A DNA stretch of 5,065 nucleotides from Kiritimatiellia bacterium (GTDB lineage Bacteria; Verrucomicrobiota; Kiritimatiellia; UBA8416; JABMPJ01): NCBI GenBank assembly GCA_029939545.1, contig JAOZSS010000178.1, positions 1 through 5,065 of the forward strand, given 5' to 3'. The notes under the pieces are model-generated. The model was not told where the DNA came from, did not search any database, and saw nothing but the letters and a program-made list of their open reading frames with translations. The position numbers and the translations under genes are program-made. Of the stretch, positions 1 to 5,065 are shown in pieces; within the stretch, counting starts at the first letter, position 1, and every line of letters begins with the position of its first letter.

Positions 1-61
1 TGTTTTCTATGTTTTTCCTCTCTCAGGCAGGAGCGGAAGACCGGTTACACCCCTTTTCGGC

Positions 62-922
62 ATGAGTGAGCCACGTACGATTATCAGCTTTGACTGGGCG
101 ATCAAGACCGTCTTACGGGACAAGGCGAACTTTGATGTATGGGAGGGCTTTCTCTCCGCACTGCTCAAAGAGCGCATCACGGTCCTTGAGTTGCTCGAAA
201 GCGAAAGCAATCAGCCGGACGACGAGTCGAAGTACAACCGCGTTGATCTGATGGTCAAAGACAGCCGCGACCGTCAGGTTATTATCGAGCTGCAGTATAC
301 GTCCGAGTGGTCTTTCCTTAAGCGCTTGCTGTACGGCACCTCCAAGGTGGTCGTCGAGAACTTGAAGCTCGGGGAATCGTTCAGTAGGGTCAAAAAGGTC
401 ATCTCCATCAGCATTGTCTACTTCGACATAGGCAAGGGCGATGACTATGTCTACCATGGCACGACAACGTTTCACGGTATCCACACGAAACACCTGCTAC
501 AGGTGCGCGAAGGAGCAGCCCCCTATCTCGCGGGAAAGCCGCCCGCCTCGGCGCTGGATGAGAACGTCTTTCCCGAGTACTACCTGATTCCGCTCAAGCG
601 TTTTACCGACGTGGTGGCGGACGACCTCGACGAGTGGCTCTACGCGTTCAAGCACACCGAGGTGCTCGACGAATTTCATTCCTACAACATTGATGCACTC
701 AAAGAGAAGCTGGCCCCGCTGAAGATGGATGAACAGGAACGTAAGCGCTATGAAGCCCATATGCGCGGGATGGCATGGTCCGAAGACGTGTTGGCTACCG
801 CTCATGCCAAGGGACATGCCGAGGGGCGTGCCGAGGGACGTGCCGAAGGGCGTGCAGAACTTCGCGATAAACTTAGCTTGCGGGGCATGACTCCCGGTGA
901 GATTGACGGGCTGCTGAGCTGA
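62..922 (+). CDS. Rpn / PDDEXK_2 family PD-(D/E)XK nuclease ('putative transposase'), complete
   Basis: A 286-residue protein of the Rpn (recombination-promoting nuclease) / PDDEXK_2 group, cytoplasmic DNA endonucleases linked to RecA-independent recombination and once called transposases. The N-terminal helix (ISFDWAIKTVL, residues 8-18) and the FLSALL stretch (30-35) fit the family opening. The nuclease core is YNRVD with Asp62, then VIIELQ with Glu76 and Gln78: the D...ExQ variant of the PD-(D/E)XK site usual in this family. The FLKRLLYGTSKVV segment (85-97) follows, as in relatives. The C-terminal third is helical and charged, then has G(H/R)AE repeats (251-266) and a short tail, MTPGEIDGLLS, like the 'G.s.eeI' ends of many Rpn proteins. 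ATG 62 gives the normal family N-terminus, but it has no Shine-Dalgarno within 15 bases and the frame stays open to the window edge, so a more upstream start is not excluded. No partner gene, terminal inverted repeats or target duplication is seen, so mobility is not supported. Family is confident; cellular role is inferred. Confidence 0.9.
   Translation: MSEPRTIISFDWAIKTVLRDKANFDVWEGFLSALLKERITVLELLESESNQPDDESKYNRVDLMVKDSRDRQVIIELQYTSEWSFLKRLLYGTSKVVVENLKLGESFSRVKKVISISIVYFDIGKGDDYVYHGTTTFHGIHTKHLLQVREGAAPYLAGKPPASALDENVFPEYYLIPLKRFTDVVADDLDEWLYAFKHTEVLDEFHSYNIDALKEKLAPLKMDEQERKRYEAHMRGMAWSEDVLATAHAKGHAEGRAEGRAEGRAELRDKLSLRGMTPGEIDGLLS
812..859 (+). repeat. Four-copy 12-bp in-frame tandem repeat (G-H/R-A-E) in the nuclease gene
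   Basis: Four consecutive 12-base units, GG(A/G) C(A/G)T GC(C/A) GA(G/A), encode GHAE GRAE GRAE GRAE (residues 251-266). A degenerate earlier unit, GCT CAT GCC AAG at 800-811, encodes AHAK. Third-base differences between copies show the array is not freshly duplicated. Because the unit is a multiple of three, gain or loss of copies would keep the frame. Alternating Ala/Glu/Gly/Arg suggests a charged helical linker. Similar A-E-G-(R/K/L) tails are common in Rpn-family proteins (from memory). Confidence 0.9.
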
Positions 923-946
923 TCTCGGCTCCACGCAGCTTCCCGC

Positions 947-1000
947 GAAACGATGACTGATGCTTCTATGCGCCCTACAAGAGCGTAGAGATTTCGTTTC
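947..1000 (+). terminator. Candidate nested hairpin / weak terminator after the nuclease gene
   Basis: An outer pair GAAACGA (947-953) and TCGTTTC (994-1000) encloses an inner stem TCTATGC (965-971) with GCGTAGA (983-989), the latter containing one G-U pair and an 11-base loop. It starts 25 bases after the stop codon. The inner stem is followed by ATTTCGTTTC, which is only loosely T-rich, so it is a poor fit to a classical intrinsic terminator. It may instead end or stabilise the nuclease transcript. The base pairing is seen directly; the role is inferred. Confidence 0.35.
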
Positions 1001-1098
1001 TGCTTCCATTTGAACTCGCTTTGTGTTAAGAATGCAACGATTTTTTGGGCCGGTATTGTCGTTCTTTTCCATGCATAGTCGTTTTTTCTACTCTCTAA

Positions 1099-1139
1099 GG
1101 GGTGTGTTGTGCACTGCTTTGGGAGAGATGACACACCCT
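1099..1139 (+). other. Stem-loop with GGGTGTGT / ACACACCC arms
   Basis: GGGTGTGT (1100-1107) is the exact reverse complement of ACACACCC (1131-1138). As RNA the stem can extend with wobble pairs to 1099-1110 against 1128-1139, leaving a 17-base loop. CTCTC (1091-1095) can also pair with GAGAG (1123-1127) in the loop side, giving a competing or pseudoknot-like fold. No T-run follows, so it is not a standard terminator. It may be an operator-type dyad or an RNA structure upstream of the amylase promoter candidate. Confidence 0.4.
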
Positions 1140-1156
1140 GTCTGCGAGTCATACAT

Positions 1157-1186
1157 TTGACATCCAGAAGGCAATTCACCTGCGAT
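1157..1186 (+). promoter_or_regulatory. Candidate sigma-70 promoter for the amylase gene
   Basis: TTGACA (1157-1162) matches the -35 consensus exactly. At an 18-base spacing lies TGCGAT (1181-1186), which shares only three of six positions with TATAAT. Transcription would start near 1193 and give a leader of about 80 bases including the 1214-1232 dyad. The weak -10 suggests either a regulated or activator-dependent promoter, or a chance -35 match. Confidence 0.25.
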
Positions 1187-1213
1187 CCTCGTGGTGAAAC
1201 CTCGACATTACGG

Positions 1214-1232
1214 GCCGTCCGACACGGACGGC
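1214..1232 (+). promoter_or_regulatory. Perfect 8+3+8 dyad in the amylase leader
   Basis: GCCGTCCG (1214-1221) and CGGACGGC (1225-1232) are perfect reverse complements around the three bases ACA. In RNA this is a tight GC-rich hairpin ending about 30 bases before the Shine-Dalgarno site. In DNA it is an operator-like palindrome lying just downstream of the candidate promoter, a place where a sugar-responsive repressor could bind. No T-run follows, so a simple terminator is unlikely. The symmetry is certain; the function is inferred. Confidence 0.5.
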
Positions 1233-1262
1233 GACCCCGAAAGGCAGTGTCCTGTTCACACA

Positions 1263-1268
1263 AAGGAG
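1263..1268 (+). promoter_or_regulatory. Shine-Dalgarno site (AAGGAG) that decides the amylase start
   Basis: AAGGAG matches the 16S anti-Shine-Dalgarno strongly. It ends 7 bases before GTG 1276, an ideal spacing, but only 1 base before the in-frame ATG 1270, too close for normal initiation. This favours GTG 1276 as the start even though ATG lies two codons upstream. Confidence 0.75.
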
Positions 1269-1275
1269 AATGACT

Positions 1276-1356
1276 GTGCGAAATCGTTTCTGTCTCACCG
1301 GTGTCCTGTTTCTCTCGCTCACCTTGTCCATCCTCTCTCCACAATCGGTGTACGCC
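1276..1356 (+). other. Sec signal peptide of the amylase
   Basis: The first 27 residues have a basic start (RNR), a hydrophobic core (LTGVLFLSLTLSIL) and a VYA signal peptidase I site before Glu28. The mature protein would start EVIVQWFE, immediately the first barrel strand of GH13, so there is no N-terminal accessory domain. Cys6 is too early and lacks the flanking residues of a lipobox, so this is not a lipoprotein. Confidence 0.85.
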
Positions 1357-4300
1357 GAAGTGATTGTGCAGTGGTTCGAGACCGAGTGGGACGACATGTA
1401 TCAACGCCTGCCTCTCGTAGCCGAGATCGGCTTCGATGGCATCTGGCACCCGTCGCCCTGCAAGGCCCCCATCGCCGGTGTCTTTCCCAATGGTGGCGGC
1501 GGCAACGTGGGCTACAACCTCTTCGACCGCTTCGATGTGGGTGAACACCCCCAGCGTGGTACGTTGGCCACGCGCTACGGCACCCGCGGCTCCCTGCGCA
1601 ACATGACCGACAGCGCGCACAACTGTGACATCCGTATCTATCCCGATGTTGTCTTCAACCACACCGGAAACGGCCCGCATATCGATACGTATCCGGGCAT
1701 GCGCTACTACGATTTTCACGGGTGGGATGACGGGGCCTTCCCGCTGGGCTTCAAGCGGACCGCACGCATGTCCGACTACGATCCCAACGACGGTGACTGC
1801 GACCAGAATTTCCAGCAGGAGCTGGTGAGCCTGATTGATATCGTCACGGAGCCGGACAGTCGTTTCTCATCCGGGTCTGGCTGGCCATGCGATGCCGGCA
1901 TGGTGACGCCGGGCAACTACGTTAGACATCCGGGCATGCTGGAGAAGTATCCGGATGGAAGTGAGGTGTCTGAGCATCCCGTTGATTTCCTTGAACGCTG
2001 GATTGAGTGGTTGGGCAACGCAGAAGATTGGGATGGGGTCCGCCTTGACGCGCCCAAGCATGTCGTGCGTGAGTTCTTTGGAGAACCGGCGGCCTACGGT
2101 TTTGGAGGGTTCAACCAGCGGATCCAGGATAGCTTCGACGACCGCCGCGGGCACAGCGATGGCGACGACCAGAACGAGATGTACTGGTGGGATATCCGGC
2201 GTGACGACGCCCTCATCTTCTCCGAGATGTTCATCTACTCCAAAGGCGAGGTCGGCTACTGGCGCGACTGGAATGGTGGTGCCGGCCCGGACAACGCGAA
2301 TGGCGTTAAGATGCGCTACCTCGATTTTCCGCTGCTCAAGCAGATGATGACTCCCGCGTTCAACGGTGGCAATATGGCTTCGCTGGGTGGCTTGGCCGCC
2401 TTTGGGCAGCAGGAAGGTATCACTTTTGTACATAGCCATGACGAGGACTCAATCGGCAAAAAGGACTTGGCGTATGCCTTTGCCCTGACGCATATCGGTA
2501 TCCCGATCGTCTACTTTACGGGTAATAACTACGACCCGGCCGACCAGGGCTCGCGCAACTGGCTCAAGATAGGATACGAGAGCGCCATGGGGGACTGGGG
2601 CCACGGCGTAGTGCCCAACCTGATCTACATCCACAACCAGTTCGCCCGGAACTGGGAATGGAAGAAGTGGGATGACGGCGATGTCTATATCTTTGAGCGA
2701 TTTGAGAATCTCGACAGCAGTGTCGATGGGTACGGAAACTACACGCCGACCCAGCCGGAGGGCTTGCTGTTGGTAGGACTTAACGACAGCGGCTGGGACC
2801 AGCCCCGCACCATCACGACCTGTTTTCCCGACGGGACAGTGTTGCACGACTACACGGGGAACAACCCGACCGATATCACGGTCAGCGGCAGCAGCGTCAC
2901 GTTGACCATCCCCGGCATGGGCGGCCAGGGCTGGGTCTGCTATGCACCGCGTATCGCCGGGGCGGATGGCGATCCGATTCGCTTCTCCTCTGCCACAACC
3001 ATGCCGTGGATCATTCCGGACGGCCGGATGATCGCCGGGGATGGCACGCTGCGCAACGTCACGCGCCTGACCAACGACACCGTGGATATCAATGTCCACT
3101 ACTTCGACCCGTCCGACGCGTCCGTCGGCGACGTGAAGGTCAAGTGGGGCGGCGGCTGGAATATTGGCGGGACATCCTATAGCTCGGCAAAGAACTTCGT
3201 TCACGGCGGCTTCATGGGCGCCACCAATGTGTCCGGCCCGCACTGGCGCCTGTCCGTGGACCTGACCGGTGTGCCGGAAGGGCTGCACCTGGTCAAGGCC
3301 CGCGCCTTCAACGGCGGGGCGCCGGTCGATCGCTTCCAAACCTTCCACGAAACCGTCTATGTCGACCGGCATGGTCCGGATCTCGATATCCTCAACCTGA
3401 CCAACAGCGCGACGATCGATGGCGATCGCACGATCGAGATCGCGAATACCGACAAGACGGCTGGCTATGTCGAAGTGAAGATCGACAGTGGCGCGTGGCA
3501 GCCGGCTCACGAGATCATGAAGGGAACCTGGAAGTACACCATTCAGGGGCAGAGCGCAGCGGCGCACACGGTCGAAGTGCGCGCTCGCGAGTACGACTAC
3601 GCGGCATCGCCCAACGTGATCAACACCTCTACGCTGTCGCGCAATTTCAGCGTAAGCGACACCAGCGGCATGACGCTCACCATGAACCACGGCGAGGGCG
3701 ACCCGATCTATCTGCCTTTCTTCGAGACCAGCGGCGGCGTGGGCCCCGGTACACTGACCCTGTTATGGGACGGGTACATCCTGGATAACGTGGCGACGAA
3801 CGGTGGCAACTATACGAACTTCTTCACCGGTCAGTGCCTGTCGGGCGGCCAGCCCCTGCACTTCACTGGGGCGTTTGTGAATGGACCGCACTTCCTCGAA
3901 GCGGTCCTGGTCAATGGCGGCAACACGAAGGTGGTGTCGCGTACGGTCCATTTCAATCTCTACAACATGGTAGACGATCCTGATGACTGGCGTTACGCCT
4001 ATGACTCGGACGGCGACGGAATCCCCGACGACATTGAAGCGCCGGGCTTCACCGACGGCACTTTCCCGGGCCCGAACGTGCAATGGCCGGGCGACAACGG
4101 GGGTGGGGGCGACGGTGCATATGACATGATTCCGCAGAGCTGGGAGTTCTGGGAAAAACTCAACCCGATGAACCATGACACCTTCTACGACAGTAGCTGG
4201 GATGGCGACGATGACTGGGACCAGGACGGATTTCCGAATCTCTGTGAGGTCATCCAGGGCTATCTGCTGAACGGCAATCCGGCGCATTACAATATCTATG

Positions 4301-5065
4301 ACGCCGGGAGCCATCCGGACACCTGTGAGAGCGGGCCGGTTGCCGCCCAGATCAGCTGGTCGCCACAGTCGCCTGACAACTGCGACGGATCGACCGTGAC
4401 CTTCTCGTATGTGCCGAATGAGGGACCGCTGGAGGGGTACAGCGCGTATGTCCAGGTTGGGGTTCTAACGAACGGTGTCCTGCACGGCGAGTTTTCAACG
4501 ACCGACAACGGCGGCACTTTGCAGTACACGTATAACATCGATACGAACACGACCGCCATGGAGGTCTACTTCGTTGTTCACAATGATAACGACCACTACG
4601 ACAACAATGATGACTCCAACTACACGGTGCCGATCACGACTTGTGTCCATGGCGATCCGTGCTTCGTGATGGACGGTGAGTTCGATAGTGCGCACTACGA
4701 AGTAGCCAACAGTGGGATGAAGATTCTCGCCGCAGCCAGCGACGACTGCTTCTACGTGGCCACCTGGTCGGCGCACACGGGCGATGGGTCGGGCAACGAT
4801 CACTTCATTTATGTGACGGATGAACCTGGCGACGCCGAGGCGGCACCATGGGGCAAGAGTGGCATTGTCATGTTTGACAAGGCCAACGATCCCTGGGTGG
4901 CGGGGGAGTCGGACACGTACGACAACGGCTATCACGGTCTTGAGAATGGCGGCGCGCTGGGCCGAGCCGATATGGGCGCGAATGGGTCGGCCCTCGAAGC
5001 GGAGTTCAACCTGGTGGAGGTGTTCGGGTACCGTCCGGATGTGCTCTACATCGCGGCTGTGGCGT
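1276..5065 (+). CDS. Secreted multidomain alpha-amylase (GH13), 3' end cut by window
   Basis: An exported glycoside hydrolase predicted to cut alpha-1,4-glucan bonds in starch or glycogen. The frame is open for 1263 codons from GTG 1276 (1265 from ATG 1270) and has no stop before the window end. Order: signal peptide 1-27; GH13 barrel about 28-440 with Asp258 nucleophile, Glu317 acid/base and Asp389 stabiliser; C-domain beta sandwich to about 560; three Ig/beta-sandwich-like segments about 576-900; calcium loops 910-921 and 980-991; CBM25/53-like module about 1020-1123; an unassigned module from about 1128. Typical single-domain amylases have about 450-500 residues, so more than half of this protein is accessory. 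There are 13 cysteines after the signal peptide, which suggests disulfides. No lipobox or twin-arginine motif is seen. A surface or sorting anchor, if any, lies beyond the window. GH13 membership is very secure; exact substrate is inferred from the KH of region II and the starch-binding-like module. Confidence 0.93.
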   Translation, partial: MRNRFCLTGVLFLSLTLSILSPQSVYAEVIVQWFETEWDDMYQRLPLVAEIGFDGIWHPSPCKAPIAGVFPNGGGGNVGYNLFDRFDVGEHPQRGTLATRYGTRGSLRNMTDSAHNCDIRIYPDVVFNHTGNGPHIDTYPGMRYYDFHGWDDGAFPLGFKRTARMSDYDPNDGDCDQNFQQELVSLIDIVTEPDSRFSSGSGWPCDAGMVTPGNYVRHPGMLEKYPDGSEVSEHPVDFLERWIEWLGNAEDWDGVRLDAPKHVVREFFGEPAAYGFGGFNQRIQDSFDDRRGHSDGDDQNEMYWWDIRRDDALIFSEMFIYSKGEVGYWRDWNGGAGPDNANGVKMRYLDFPLLKQMMTPAFNGGNMASLGGLAAFGQQEGITFVHSHDEDSIGKKDLAYAFALTHIGIPIVYFTGNNYDPADQGSRNWLKIGYESAMGDWGHGVVPNLIYIHNQFARNWEWKKWDDGDVYIFERFENLDSSVDGYGNYTPTQPEGLLLVGLNDSGWDQPRTITTCFPDGTVLHDYTGNNPTDITVSGSSVTLTIPGMGGQGWVCYAPRIAGADGDPIRFSSATTMPWIIPDGRMIAGDGTLRNVTRLTNDTVDINVHYFDPSDASVGDVKVKWGGGWNIGGTSYSSAKNFVHGGFMGATNVSGPHWRLSVDLTGVPEGLHLVKARAFNGGAPVDRFQTFHETVYVDRHGPDLDILNLTNSATIDGDRTIEIANTDKTAGYVEVKIDSGAWQPAHEIMKGTWKYTIQGQSAAAHTVEVRAREYDYAASPNVINTSTLSRNFSVSDTSGMTLTMNHGEGDPIYLPFFETSGGVGPGTLTLLWDGYILDNVATNGGNYTNFFTGQCLSGGQPLHFTGAFVNGPHFLEAVLVNGGNTKVVSRTVHFNLYNMVDDPDDWRYAYDSDGDGIPDDIEAPGFTDGTFPGPNVQWPGDNGGGGDGAYDMIPQSWEFWEKLNPMNHDTFYDSSWDGDDDWDQDGFPNLCEVIQGYLLNGNPAHYNIYDAGSHPDTCESGPVAAQISWSPQSPDNCDGSTVTFSYVPNEGPLEGYSAYVQVGVLTNGVLHGEFSTTDNGGTLQYTYNIDTNTTAMEVYFVVHNDNDHYDNNDDSNYTVPITTCVHGDPCFVMDGEFDSAHYEVANSGMKILAAASDDCFYVATWSAHTGDGSGNDHFIYVTDEPGDAEAAPWGKSGIVMFDKANDPWVAGESDTYDNGYHGLENGGALGRADMGANGSALEAEFNLVEVFGYRPDVLYIAAVA
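1357..2595 (+). other. GH13 catalytic (beta/alpha)8 domain
   Basis: All invariant GH13 positions are present. Region I is DVVFNH (124-129). Region II is GVRLDAPKH with Arg256, the nucleophile Asp258 and Lys261-His262; the KH pair is typical of true alpha-amylases. Region III is FSEMF with the acid/base Glu317. Region IV is FVHSHDED with His388 and Asp389. GYNLFD (79-84) corresponds to the usual GYDxYD tyrosine that stacks in the active site. Region IV differs from the common FVDNHD by having His-Ser before HD. The distal boundary is approximate. I could not assign a GH13 subfamily. Confidence 0.92.
2641..2955 (+). other. Amylase C-domain (beta sandwich)
   Basis: After the barrel comes a stretch starting FARNWEWKKWDDGDVYIFER, then EGLLLVGLNDSGW and strands ending in MGGQGWVCYAP (to about residue 560). 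The 'own-energy' pattern of a VYIFER strand, a GLLLVGLND strand, and a closing G-W-V strand is the layout of the GH13 C-terminal all-beta domain that packs on the barrel. Assignment is by position and strand pattern; the limits are approximate. Confidence 0.6.
3001..3978 (+). other. Three tandem Ig / beta-sandwich-like segments of the amylase
   Basis: Residues about 576-698 (MPWIIPDG to VYVDRHGPDL), 703-795 (DILNLTNSATIDGD to NFSVSD) and 796-900 (TSGMTLTMNHGEG to VHFNLYNMVDD) each show alternating hydrophobic strands without catalytic motifs. The second contains GYVEVKIDSGAW and HTVEVRAREYDYA, the 'shift in a value plus effect on a mean' strand pair common in bacterial Ig-like extracellular repeats. 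They probably act as spacers or glycan-contacting modules. The three differ too much in sequence to be recent duplications. I do not assign a named family. Confidence 0.45.
4003..4248 (+). other. Pair of EF-hand / thrombospondin-3-type calcium loops
   Basis: Loop 1 is DSDGDGIPDDIE (residues 910-921) and loop 2 is DWDQDGFPNLCE (980-991). Both have Asp at positions 1, 3 and 5, Gly at 6, a hydrophobic at 7 and Glu at 12, a full calcium-binding loop pattern. They are separated by a glycine/aspartate-rich linker and WEFWEKLNP. This D.DGDG.PD..E - WE...LNP - D.DG..N..E..... G..P layout recurs in secreted proteins of PVC bacteria (from memory). It probably forms a rigid calcium-stabilised spacer between the enzyme part and the binding part. 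It is not a clear dockerin, as the second helix pattern does not repeat. Confidence 0.75.
4333..4644 (+). other. CBM25/CBM53-like starch-binding module
   Basis: Residues about 1020-1123. The module ends AMEVYFVVHNDNDHYDNNDDSNYTVPI, which follows the family pattern of a 'v.fvF.d....DNN...NY.v.v' tail; the diagnostic YDNN is at 1108-1111 and NY at 1115-1116. Upstream, TTDNGGTLQYTYNI matches the strand before it. In this family starch is bound through exposed aromatic residues. Here the usual Trp before DNN is replaced by Tyr and few Trp are present, so binding strength is uncertain. A starch-binding role agrees with the catalytic domain. Confidence 0.6.
4657..5065 (+). other. Unassigned C-terminal module, incomplete
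   Basis: From about residue 1128 (GDPCFVMDGEFDSAHYEVA) the protein carries a module with a 'DGEFDS...' opening, a YVATWSAHTGDG strand, NDHFIYVTDEPGD and APWGKSGIVMFD. I recall similar DGxLDS...LYVATW...DHFIFVTD modules in large secreted proteins of PVC bacteria, with a layout reminiscent of CBM9-like sandwiches, but I cannot name a family with confidence. The window cuts it off, so a following sorting signal cannot be seen. Confidence 0.45.

Larger units (their letters stand above)
923..1275. other. Non-coding intergenic and leader region
   Basis: This 353-base gap between the two genes shows no convincing coding sequence on either strand. Open frames crossing it are overlaps of the flanking genes with no recognisable protein. 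It contains, in order, a nested inverted repeat just after the first stop codon, a T-rich patch (runs of six T at 1041-1046 and 1082-1087), a stem-loop with complementary GGGTGTGT/ACACACCC arms, a TTGACA box, a tight GC-rich dyad and the ribosome binding site of the amylase gene. The size and density of dyads suggest that it separates two transcription units and carries control of the downstream gene. I recognised no known riboswitch or RNA family. Confidence 0.7.

Noticed and set aside
62..1000. Insertion sequence or other active mobile element around the nuclease gene
   Set aside because: No matching terminal inverted repeats and no target-site duplication are visible. The 947-1000 dyad is internal to one side only.
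1201..1262. Possible cyclic-di-GMP or other riboswitch (hairpin followed by CCGAAAGGC)
   Set aside because: The conserved core blocks of the known classes I can recall, such as GCAAA/GACGCAAAGCC, are absent. Only the hairpin is supported.
1276..1356. Lipoprotein or Tat signal peptide
   Set aside because: The only Cys in the segment is residue 6, before the hydrophobic core, and there is no twin arginine followed by a Tat pattern. The end is an ordinary VYA signal peptidase I site.
1191..1544. Plus-strand open frame of 117 codons overlapping the leader and amylase start
   Set aside because: It overlaps the signal peptide and barrel start in another frame, and its product is Arg/His/Cys-rich with no known motif.
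802..1719. Minus-strand open frame spanning the end of the nuclease gene, the gap and the start of the amylase
   Set aside because: It overlaps two well-supported genes, crosses the dyads of the intergenic region and ends in a low-complexity (SARP)n run that is just the antisense of the GRAE repeat.
2449..3690. Long open frame on the minus strand (413 codons)
   Set aside because: It lies wholly antisense to the amylase, whose frame carries family motifs and continuous domain structure. The translation is rich in Val, Asp, Arg and His with no recognisable domain, as expected from the reverse complement of GC-rich codons.
4003..4248. Type I dockerin, which would imply a cellulosome-like complex
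   Set aside because: The two calcium loops are 58 residues apart rather than about 20, and the duplicated helix following each loop is missing.

Overview
The window holds two genes on the + strand, separated by a leader region of about 350 bases. The first (62-922) is a complete PD-(D/E)XK nuclease of the Rpn / PDDEXK_2 'putative transposase' family. The second (1276 to the window end) is a very large secreted alpha-amylase-family (GH13) protein that runs off the 3' edge: 1263 codons are visible and there is no stop. No rRNA, tRNA, CRISPR array or insertion sequence is visible.

The organism is a bacterium of moderately high GC. It makes a long Sec-exported polysaccharide-degrading enzyme with Ig-like domains and DxDxDG calcium loops, and it carries an Rpn-type nuclease gene. 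From memory of families, this style of secreted amylase (a QWFE start, a GYNLFD-type motif, calcium loops, and an ATWS...DHFIYV module near the C-terminus) suggests the PVC superphylum, such as Planctomycetes, Kiritimatiellota or Verrucomicrobia. That placement is an inference and cannot be fixed from this window.

Layout: 1-61 is upstream sequence with no recognisable ribosome binding site. 62-922 is the nuclease gene, whose 3' end carries a four-copy 12-bp repeat encoding G(H/R)AE. 923-1275 is non-coding and contains a nested inverted repeat just after the stop (947-1000), a stem-loop (1099-1139), a perfect TTGACA box with a poor -10 (1157-1186), a perfect 8+3+8 dyad (1214-1232) and a strong Shine-Dalgarno site (1263-1268). 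1276-5065 encodes, in order, a signal peptide, a GH13 barrel with all seven invariant active-site residues, a C-domain, about three beta-sandwich segments, two EF-hand-type calcium loops, a CBM25/CBM53-like starch-binding module and a final incomplete module.

Nothing suggests that the two genes work together. The nuclease acts on DNA in the cytoplasm and the amylase acts on starch or a related alpha-glucan outside the cytoplasm. The long gap with its own promoter-like and leader elements argues that they are separate transcription units. I found no clear sign of a new multi-gene system. The most interesting material is the modular architecture of the amylase, including its unassigned modules, and the structured leader in front of it.
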